In this document: one piece after another, positions 54,827 to 64,000 of the stretch
How positions within the stretch are numbered: the first letter of the stretch is position 1
Layout: the number at the start of each line of letters is the position of its first letter
Assembly: GCA_019828545.1 (NCBI GenBank)
Contig: JACVRA010000044.1
Coordinates: forward strand, 310,001-374,000
Reading direction: 5' to 3'
Source: Paracamarosporium sp. OC-R06-R3
Taxonomy: Eukaryota; Ascomycota; Dothideomycetes; Pleosporales; Didymosphaeriaceae
DNA length: 64,000 nt
Translations under genes and position numbers: made by a program
The notes under the pieces: generated by a model
The model's database searches: none
What the model was told of the DNA's origin: nothing
The model's input: the letters and a program-made list of their open reading frames with translations, nothing else

Positions 54827-57800
54827 GCGGTTGCTCGTCAACGACGTGATTATTTGACGGATTAGTGGCACGGTCCGGTCTGGATGCATGCGGCAATGTG
54901 ACGACTCTCGATGAGACGTGTTTCTGATGGTAGCGACGGTAGCTGGGCATTACACGGTTGCATTTTCTCTATTTTTTTTCTCCCTTCCTTTCATTCTCTT
55001 CATCTTCATCTTCTTCTTCGCTCTTCTTTCTTCTCTAAGTGGTCTTTGTCGTCGGATCTCTCTTTTGCGCTAAGATACCTACCTTGTCTTTCTTCCTTTT
55101 TTATAGAGAAATTATGAATACTACTTTTTTCGTCTTGTTTGGTATTATTCGCTTCAACTCAGTTTTGTGCATGTCATGGCTACCGTCTTTGTTCGAACTC
55201 GTATGTTTGTCGTGCTGCTTTCGCGGAATGCTACGTTAAGGCCGTACCTCGTAATCCGCTTATGGAAGGGGAAACGTGAGGATTTAAAGTACGTGGGTGG
55301 ATGGCTTGGCTGTGGGGTGCCCAGTGGTGCTGGGATGTGTTGTGTTTGGTAGGGTAGGTGACGCGATAGGTCGGTTGTGCATACCGATCGATATCGACAT
55401 CGGTGGTTTTAGAGGCAGTTTGGGTACGGTTATGATACTTGTAGTTTGTGAGCATCTGACAGGAGGTTTACAAGATTGCATCCGGCTTATCGTAATAACG
55501 GGGATTAGATGTTTAAGGCTTTTCAGAGGTAGGTGATTGGTTCATGTAGACTACCAATCAACAAGGTATGTATGTATGGGTTATTTTGTCTGAATGTTTA
55601 GATGATTGAGCAGTTTAAGAAGGTTCGATGTGTATGCTTGGTTGTGTTGAGATGTTGTTGATACGTGGCGGTTTATACGTGTGGAAGATTGGGCACAGAG
55701 CGCTGAGTGGAGATGGGCTTTTGGGAACGCACGGTGTGGGAGATGGAGCTGTTGGGTTTTGCGCTTTTTTTACAAGAGACTGTTGTAGGGAGAGCAGGGG
55801 AGGAGTTTGACTGGAGTGTGTCGCTTGGGTGGGTGAGGTGTTAGTGTATGTATAGGGTAGCTTCAAAGCTACGATGGCTAGAGTTAAGGATAGGCGTTCC
55901 GTCTTGATGATTCAAGGGTAGGATTTTGTGAGCATTATTTATGAGGCGGCGATCGAATCGCTATCAGTAGAGGGAAGTTATTACACTTGACGGACTGTGG
56001 TTGGGTTTGTTGTGGATCTGATTTCTGTGGATGGTTTTATTGAACTGGTTGTGTCAAATTTAAGTTAGTACAGCATTTGTAGATAAATAGGATGCGATGT
56101 GTATAAACAAAATCAAGAGCAGGGTGAGTTCTATGTAAATTGAATCGACAATGTTGGCATCATTTATGCGATGTCCAGGTCTCAGATCTGACAATGAATC
56201 AAGTGGGACTCCTACGTTGAGATTCCAGATAGCGATAGAACATTCCTGGTGGCACACCAGGCCAGATCAAGGATACTATGCGACTCCCTATGTTGGACGT
56301 CTTCGGTGCTCTGTGCATACAGCAGCCGCTAATCACACATAGCCTCGAACAAGCGCCCGGGAAGCGTCAAGACCCGTCGAAAACACCAGATAGCGCGAGG
56401 ATCCTAGGGTCTTACGGGAATTAATCTCACTTATTTTTCCCTATGCGAACCCGACCGCAAAACTGTCCAAGGAATATGCCTGTACTGTAGGTAATCCGCA
56501 TAGCATGAAACCTTTGAGTGAGGAAAAGGTGACTTGAACGCGCCCTCGTGTCACGAAGTCTGGAGTGACGAATTAAGATGTACTTATAATAGCCAACCGT
56601 ACACCATACCTCGTAAGGCCTGGAACGGTGCACCCAATCCAGCACTGCTTATAACCGTAATCGTCCCAGGTGTAGTTAAAATGAGCTACCATCGCTTGGT
56701 TAGTACTGTACAGTCGTAAATCACACTGAGGGATCCCCGAGAGGGATCTTTCTCTAGGATGTTCCCTGCATTCGAGTACATCATGTCCACAGAGTTTCGG
56801 ATCGTACCATTGCTTTTCTCTTGGGTGAGCAACACCCCTGCCTCCTCGGACTGCCCCGAAGATCGCACCGATAATCGAAAGAAAGCGGTGGCCTAACGAT
56901 GCTAAAACGCGATTGAGTAATATTTCGAGACACGAACCCAGCCGTGAGGCGACCGTGGGAAATAGTTCAGGAATTATGGGATAAAACTTTCTGAAGTTTC
57001 TGGCTCGCCTCAAGTAACATGTTTCTGGGTCTGGAGTCCATTCTTCGAGCGGTGGGCGAGGCCCAGGTTCAGAGCCACCGGGGTGTGTAGGCCAGTCCAG
57101 AAGCATAGCACCCCCGTGTGTAGGCCAGTCCAGACGTTTGTCCTCCGACCCCATCTGCTCGGAACACTTGCTTCGTGCGCGAATCATCCCCCACAAATAT
57201 GTCTTTCAAACGCCGACTGTGGAGCAAGCATATTCCGGCCTCTTAGGACGTCCTCTGGTGTGACTTTCCTAGCCCTGTAATACCGACGACTCAATGGCCA
57301 GACCAAAGCCTTGAGTAACAGTTGCCTTGTTTCCTCATGTAGCTAGTAGCGTTGCTGTCGCGCCAATGTCAGGTCTCGAATTTTTCGGCACTCGGATAGC
57401 TAGGGGCGATCAACGCCCTGCACGCAATTTAGAAAGCTTCTAGTGGGATCGGAACGAGGCCGGAGGTCGGGCTTGTAGGAAGCTGAGTGGGTGTAGAGCG
57501 CCGCAAGGGGGCGGATGTGTGTAGCCGTGGAGTCTCTAATGTCTTGGCAGGTTTAGGGCCCCACTGGCCGGTTATTCCCGTAAGCGGGCGTCCTATGTGT
57601 GCTGGACACGCCATTGTATATATTCAAGAGGGGGCCTCGATTTGTGGCTGACAGTTCAAGAGGTGGGCTGTGCGTATCTGCAATGTCCTTATTGATTTTT
57701 CAATCGGTTCCTCCTTTGTGCTTTTGACACTGACCCCGATATTGTACAGTCGTTTCCAAAAGAACGGTGCGCAAAACGCACAAAGAGCCACTATACTGGC

Positions 57801-57969
57801 CCATACCATTCATAACCGCCGCCCATGAAACGCCGAGGTGTCCGAAGCAAGCCCTTAGACAAATATACAAAGAAGGTTCCAAGGAACGACCAGACCGACC
57901 ATATTAAAAACGATCCCGCTCTCCGAGCCACAAATTGTAAAGAACAGGTCCCAGCCATGTCGATTAAGA
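54827..57969. other. Gene-poor region with strand-biased sequence
   Basis: About 3.1 kb. It begins with a pyrimidine tract (54965-55035, TTCATCTTCATCTTC type) that probably belongs to the 3' region of the preceding gene. From about 55270 to 56060 the plus strand is strongly enriched in G and T, with few C. A minus-strand frame of 207 codons (56573-57196) carries a tandem LDWPTH duplication but no domain, and I do not call it a gene. I see nothing else. Confidence 0.4.
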
Positions 57970-59764
57970 TCACCTCAAAATCGGTACCAGGCCCTCGATC
58001 TGAGGCATGATTTCGAGAGCCTTTGCATCCAAGGTCCAACTTTCGAGGTTGCTAATATGTGATTCGAAAAGTGGAGTCAGCCTCGTGCAAGCCGATTCAA
58101 TTTCCCAATAATGGCACGCCTCATCCGCATATGGCCAATTGATTCCAATGAGACCGAGAAAGGCGCCCAAAACAAATTCCCCGGGATGTTGATACAGATA
58201 TTGGCGAAGTTGTGGCCTTTAGTAAGAGTTAGTCATGGACAGGACGTGAATATGTTTTCGTCAAGGACGCACCAGGGGACAAGGTCGACAAGCAAATCAT
58301 ACCCCGAACAATCCTGCCTCGCTAGAGGCATCAGCCACTCCGGCATGGAATTCATGTTTTCGACACTTGGCCAGATGAGCCACTGGTATCGTTAGCAGAC
58401 GCTTTCACAATACTATGGATGCCCATGATCACCTACTCGCATCATCTTGGTCAAGAGGAATGTGGATGCCAGCCGTATTGGCAACGGTGCGGTTGGGAGC
58501 ATCCTGTTTGCCATCTTAGCCGCCCAAGTCGGGACCGGTAGGCTATCCTGAGGATCTGCAAACCCCAAGAGAAGAGTATCCACGTCCACCTCATTTCGCC
58601 CGAAGATCTGTGCCTCATCCCATCCGTTCGCAAGCATCTCCCGCTTTGTCCTACGATATAACGCACATTCAAGACTAAATTTATTGCAATCGTTCGTTTC
58701 GGTGTAACCGAATGGTGCTACACCGTCAATCGCGTGGTCAGATGGATGGAATGTTATCGCGGGCTGGCTCTGCTCTCGACTTCTCTACGCGTTAGTCACG
58801 TTCATAGTCTGCTCGGGTCTGGTTACCTTTCGTCTCTTGAGGAGCCTTCGTCGTATGAAGACTCAGCAACACTATGTGATGGACGCCGGAAACGTTCGCT
58901 GACGGGTGTATCAAGTCCATCTTGCTCGGGCAATTGCCCGGGCTGACTTCCTGGCTCCTGCGACAACGTCAGTGGAGAATCGTAAAGACTCGGACCTGAT
59001 GGATCCACCTGAAGAGCTCTCTTGACTTCTTCTGCCGAATGGTGCGCAAATCCGTTCTTCTCCAGCTCACTAGCCCACGTCGCAGCAGAAGTTCGATCTG
59101 ATGCCAGCGCAAGTAAAGACACAACCGACTTCATATCATCGAGTTCTTTTGCTAATCTTCTGACGTGGGCTCGCAATTGTGTTGTCGTCTTCCCATCCTC
59201 AGCAACGTCGTAAACGCAAGAAAGATTTTTCATCTGACAGGTGTTACATTTCGGCCGAACGCCATCGCACTGTACACAGTTAACGAACAATTCCACAGAT
59301 TATTGAAAGTTACAGCATACCTTTGATTTACGCTTTCTACAGCTCTCGCATGCTATCGAAGTGATCTTTCCTCGTGGCGTGCGAAGGGCATATGTGCCTG
59401 AGATGGGTGACTGGTGCTGATTCCTTGCGTTGCCCAGTGCACCCGCAAGACCCTGTTTCGGTGCAAGGGGAGCTTTATGATTCGCGGAGGGAGCTACAGA
59501 CTGTGCTCGGAGCACCGCAGATGTATCGAGATGGAGTGGGGTCACACCATCCCAAGGTACTGTGTCCTGGCTATGGTATTGTCAGTCAGCAGCAAAGAAT
59601 TGCGCCACAAACAGAAAAGGTTGTGACTGGTAGTTGCGCTGTCCTCTACACGTTCCTTTGGAACGCCCTCCCGTCAGCCCCCAAGAGCTTTGTCTATAAA
59701 ACGATGCTGGCGCCTCAACCGGAGATGTCGTTCGCCTCGCTAGCTGGGTTACACAGACGAACAT
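57970..59764 (-). CDS. Zn2Cys6 transcription factor with DUF3425-like C-terminus
   Basis: The six exons are 59613-59764, 59321-59570, 58827-59269, 58437-58782, 58273-58382 and 57970-58216. All five joins keep phase and the product is 515 residues. The zinc cluster has Cys at 125, 128, 135, 142, 145 and 152, and intron 2 falls between the second and third Cys. A short heptad segment (LRAHVRRLAKELDDMKSVV) that could dimerise follows. The C-terminus rebuilds DUF3425-type motifs: LLTKMMRWLIWPSVEN, MPEWLMPLARQ, YDLLVDLVPWPQLRQYLYQH, then GINWPYADEA. This domain is usually found in fungal bZIP or zinc-cluster regulators. The first exon (ATG 59764, MFVCVTQL) is the least certain because it has no domain and further exons may lie upstream. 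Confidence 0.8.
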
Positions 59765-60600
59765 GCGAAATGGCTTGCTGATCTCCACGCCTCGGTTTTC
59801 GAGCAGAGAGCGTTTGGCTGCTTCTCAAACGATGCTCTCCGTGTGCACATAACTGGATGAATCATTCCGCGGAGGCTGACAGCCACTTGTGCAAGGGTAC
59901 GGTGCCGATTTCCGGTTCGTTCGAAAGGTTTCCAGGTCCTGCGGGAACATATGTATAAGACGGGTTCCCTCGTGGCATTTTGGTTTCCCGAAATTACCAG
60001 CGGGATGCGGGTTCCGTGTCCATCCTCCGAAACAGCAAAGACAACCCCAGCGTAAGGGTAAAGAAATGCAGCCTTACCTATGAAAAGCATTTGAGGGTAT
60101 AACCGCTTCTGAAGCTCGCCGCAGCATCCGAGGGTTCGTAGGGTCCGGAGGCAACCCGTCGAGGCTGGTAGAGAGGCCATTTGGCAGGCTGGTGCCATAC
60201 CAGTAGTTCGCACCTGTCTTACTTGTGAGGTCCCATCAACGGACGACATTCCTTCACATGATGGCTTACCTGGCGATGAATTTGCCGATTCGGGAGGCAT
60301 CAGCGAGATCATATCGTTGCCGACGATTTCGACTGGAGATCTATATTAATGACGATCCTGGGCGAAGAAATCTAAGCAGAAACCATGCACTGATGCCGTG
60401 CGACAGGCCCACCCTGCATTTCGGGGATTTCCCTTCTATACCTGTTCGGCTACTGGACGTTGCATATGGGAACCATAGGCCGGTCAACCCTCGCGTTTAC
60501 GCTGCTGACAAGCGCCCTGAGCTGGAACGGGGTTTCAAATGCGCAGCTCACCTAAACGCCAGTGAGGAGGCGGACGCAAATCGAGACTAGTGTCTAGCGG
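59765..60600 (-). other. Coding-looking stretch, exons not resolved
   Basis: The minus strand shows several protein-like pieces in changing frames, such as WYGTSLPNGLSTSLDGLP with PDPTNPRMLRRASEAV (about 60180-60095) before a GTAAGG donor, and VPAGPGNLSNEPEIG further on. They could be 5' exons of the regulator ending at 57970 or a separate decayed gene. I could not join them with consistent phases, so no product is named. Confidence 0.35.
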
Positions 60601-63600
60601 CCCAAAGAAAGAGCTCGCGGGGAAGTCGGAAGAGCAGACGGCAGCAAGCCAGGCCGGCGCTCTCCGCAGATGTCAATCGAACGGCGAACGCCAACTGAAA
60701 TCAAGCCCCACGGGATTGGGTCTTGTCGACTCCGGTCTCGCACCCTCGCGGCGCCCTCCTTGCGCACTTGTCAGCCAAGTTGCACGGGTTTGGCACTGCA
60801 ATATCCCTTCGTTGACCACAGCTTCAACTTCATCCGAACATCTCAAAATTGCGACAGGATAGCATCCGCCAACTTCTAAGTTAAGTGACGCTTCGACTTT
60901 GGTCGGAAGAACTGACGAAAGCCGCCATTGACCATCGCATCGCTTGGCTCCTCGCGCCGCACGCTCAACAGCGATCTAGGCCCTGGTGACGATGAACCGT
61001 CATTCAGCAGGGCTGTCCTCGGGCACAGTCTTCCACTAAGCGGATGTTTATGGTCAGAGCCGGTATGTGCAGTCGGTCCGATCGGCGGCTCAGCTCGCCC
61101 CTCTCATGTCACAATTGACCATCGGTTCTCCCCTTTTCAGCTTTCAAGGCCTCGATGCAACATATGACGCTGTTCACGTCTCTGGAGCACCCAGGTCGTG
61201 GATGCCAAAATATTACTGTACGTAGAGCCACTGTGAACTTCTTCTGCACAGTGGGCCGCATGGTTCGTCTATGTCTTCTTTCACATGCCTTGAAAGGGAA
61301 AGACTTCTCCTGGTCTCATTTCGGGCAGTCTCGCTACCGACGCGTGGCTATACAAGCTTCGGAAGTGGGCGAGCGATTGGACGGGTTAGTGCCCCGATGC
61401 ATTCCTCAGTGCAACCACGAAAGTAAATTTCGAGATCAAGAGCCTCCACACCCTTGTCTGGCTTTGTGAGCTAGTTCGATGGCACTCTCAATATGCCGGG
61501 TGCAGCAGTTTATTTGAGAATCGTACTGGCCGTATCGTGGAACTTGGTGCTTGCTTACCGCTAGTGCATTATCGTTCGTGCCAATACCAGTGCCCATTTT
61601 AAATACTGCCTATACACGGGCCCTGGAACAGGCTTCAAAACCCGCTTTCACTTGTCTGCAAACGGCAGGCGCACCCTTCGTCATGCCAGCTTGTGACCCT
61701 AGCTATTGGCCAGACGATTTGCAACAATCTATATAGCGGGAACGTCTCGAAGTACCCCTGGTAGACCTGAGGGGCGCCGAAGCCTCAACTGCATACGTAA
61801 AACTTGGTCGATGTGCATTCTCCCGATTATCTGTCCGGAATTTGATGATAGTGGACGGAAATTTGGGACACGCTCGTGGCAAAGACCCGCAATACGGATG
61901 CAAGCATCTGGCAATAGAATAGAGACATGGACTTTACTCTACTTTGACGATATTTCCACACAGCTCAGTAGGGATAGCGTATGAGGATGCCCGGAGGCTT
62001 CTCCCCCATATATGATTGGTCACGGCTGACACAGCCTCATTTCCCGAAATCTCGACAGTGCGAAATGTGTCACACAACAAACTTCTTATTTCGAGTATCG
62101 TTGACGGTGGCGTGAAGACGGGGCTCAAATGTATATCCTTAGCAACTACCTTTCTGTCTTTCTCGTCAATTACCTTGATCCCATGCCTGTGACGCTGCTT
62201 TTCTGTTATCATCTTCTGTGCTACTATACAGGGTGAAGTATCCCAAAGATTTGTGTAACGCCTCATGCCTACACATACGCATTCTTCCAGAGCAGGCCCT
62301 CTACAACATACTCATTTGGAAACCTACTCCGTCGTTGATACGACACTGCACGGTCGCGTTCGAATTCTGGCAGCCACCCTGACATCTCTCAGCATGGATC
62401 AATCGTATGATTGGGACTTGGCTTGGAAGTTCTGTGCTCCTCAAATAGCACAGAACATGATCAGGAATGTATCTCCAGTAGCGTGCGTACGGCAACGGTT
62501 GTGCAGGAACCGTACGTCCGGCAAGCGTCGATCCTCTCCATCCCCATATAGCCAACCAAAACTGCTCCTCTGGAATCCGGCATCCATCATTCGCTTATAC
62601 AGTTACCGATAATACTCAAACTACAGGATACTATGTTTTCCGATGACCGACAAAACCTCACTAGCATGTACGCTTCGGCTATCGTCGTAGAATCCAGGGA
62701 CTATGCACGTTAATGCACGGTAACATAGTTTTATCGCTGCATGCAGATCTCTAGATGAATAATCCGCCTCGTGAACCGGTTGAAGTTTATATCGTACCAT
62801 TCTCGCCACCTACAGTAACAACATCCCAGATGCCTTGCATGATATCCACATAGGCCGAACAACTCTGGAATATTGCCGACGTAACCTCGGTATTTCTCAC
62901 TCTTCTTGTCGCCTAACTTATGGATGCGATAAAACTTTACATTGCTCGGGACGATCTTTGACATTTATCAACAATGTTGGGCACCGTTGGGCAACAAGGA
63001 TTATCACTGCCCCAACTCTGTCTCAATTCGAAACAATGCGCTTTGCTTCCCGTTGCGGACGACTCTCGATTCATCCGCGGCACGATCCGCTGTGCTTCGG
63101 CTGTGGCAGGGTTTGTGTTCCCACATTCCCACCACGTCAATATTGTCTGGAAAAGCTGGGCAAGGCGGATTTGAACCTTGGCCTTACTAGCAAGATTTCC
63201 ATACTCCAGATCAATAGCACATTGTTGTGCTGTTCAACGTCATCTGTCCTTTGTCAGAGTCCACTATCTGAACTTAGCGGAGATCGTGCCGCTTCATGAG
63301 AGTATGGTAGCCTGTGAGAGTTTGGATAGTAGATATTGAGTCTCTGTGAGCGAGTCGTAATAGCTGCCCGGGCAATAGCGAACGCACATCCGTGCAGTCG
63401 GGATACCCAAGTAAGTTTTAGGTTTTGGCGATCACCCGGCCTAGACCATCGATCTTTAGCCTTTCAAGGAGCTGCAAGGTTCACGGCAATGTCCGCGTAT
63501 CGAGCGAGCGCGATAAGTGATCCAACGGCCATACTCGTGCGATCCAGAGACGTGTTGTAGTGCGCGTTGCTGTTCTTTGTAGGCTATGCTTGCAGGGATT

Positions 63601-64000
63601 CCTCTGTCTTTGTTTTGTCTTCCTCTAAAGTTGACTCGAACGTGTAGTACGTACGAACCCACCGCCAGCGCGCATCACCGCCAACAGTGAACCGGATCTT
63701 GCATTTTAGCAGGAAGAAATCGAGGTATTTCTCTTCCCTGTTCGTAGGATTGGCATCATGTTGAGGTCGGATTTGTACCACCTCTCCTGGGTATGTGTAG
63801 TGTTTCACTGTACTCCCTCGCTTCGCATTGATGGGAAGCTGCCCGCAGGAGGCTCGTAGCGGGTTACAGAAATGACCGATAGCCTTGTGTGCACTCTATA
63901 CCAGATACGAAGTACGTCGAAAGGCAAGATGGGGGGTCCTTCCTTGCCTTCACTGTGAATGCATTGACATCTGAGTGCTTGTACCGCTAGCCGCAGCCTT
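60601..64000. other. Unresolved region, possible minus-strand gene fragments
   Basis: No complete gene could be built. Patches with protein-like composition on the minus strand include one near 63230-62990 (residues like IDLEYGNLASKAKVQIRLAQ), one at 62809-62621 (DYSSRDLHAAIKLCYRALT) and one at 63808-63584 (KCKIRFTVGGDARWRWVRTY). The first recalls the helical middle region of Zn2Cys6 regulators, but only weakly. Frames on the plus strand (60590-61469) show no domain. The right edge of the window cuts whatever lies there. Confidence 0.3.

Noticed and set aside
56573..57196. 207-codon minus-strand frame with tandem LDWPTH residues
   Set aside because: The duplication is a DNA-level repeat (GTAGGCCAGTCCAG twice); no domain, neighbour or splice evidence supports a gene.
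63150..63250. tRNA-like B-box sequence (GGATTTGAACC) on the minus strand
   Set aside because: The flanking bases do not form a T-arm stem and no matching A box or acceptor stem is found.

Overview
This window is nuclear DNA of a filamentous ascomycete (Pezizomycotina). Genes sit on both strands and most carry one to seven short introns of about 42-60 bp with GTNNGT donors and CTAAC/CTGAC-type branch sites. Domain content is typical of these fungi: Zn2Cys6 regulators, a Yap-type bZIP, NmrA-like and GMC enzymes, Rds1, and a Zn2Cys6 regulator with a DUF3425-like C-terminus. A dothideomycete is my best guess, but that is inference. I saw no rRNA, tRNA, CRISPR or bacterial features. Gene models were spliced by eye, so exon limits are predictions. 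Many long open frames begin at TTG, GTG or CTG, and I moved those starts to the first in-frame ATG.

Layout. 0.6-3.3 kb: three small plus-strand genes of unknown function, two of them coiled-coil-like. 3.8-9.3 kb: a small secreted repeat peptide, an alpha/beta hydrolase, two unknown genes and a zinc-finger-like protein. 10.4-18.8 kb: a Myb/SANT-like nuclear protein with an RG-rich box, a 1015-residue low-complexity coiled-coil protein, another coiled-coil/RS-rich gene and a small membrane protein. 19.4-23.3 kb: purine-rich repeats, a Ser-rich protein and an unknown three-exon gene. 23.5-27.1 kb: a divergent Zn2Cys6 regulator/NmrA-like pair and a small secreted Cys-containing protein.

28.2-41.8 kb is the most striking region. 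A block of about 12.9 kb holds an eight-exon catalase, a Yap-like bZIP, a GMC oxidoreductase, a Zn2Cys6/fungal_trans regulator and a decayed polyketide-synthase ketoreductase fragment. The block is bounded by direct repeats of about 360 bp. The right repeat is the 3' end of an intact membrane-protein gene. The left repeat is a truncated copy of it. All three spacers between the four intact genes carry the palindrome TCGCGCGA. This looks like an inserted or duplicated accessory module: an H2O2-producing class of oxidoreductase, an H2O2-destroying catalase and two regulators.

41.5-54.8 kb is mostly conserved housekeeping: a membrane protein, TRM1 tRNA methyltransferase, Rds1 ferritin-like stress protein, a mini HMG-like protein, a Dap1-like cytochrome b5-fold protein, a Pmp3-like membrane peptide and a conserved disordered protein. 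54.8-58.0 kb is gene-poor. A six-exon Zn2Cys6-DUF3425 regulator lies at 58.0-59.8 kb. From about 59.8 kb to the end I see coding-looking minus-strand patches that I could not assemble.
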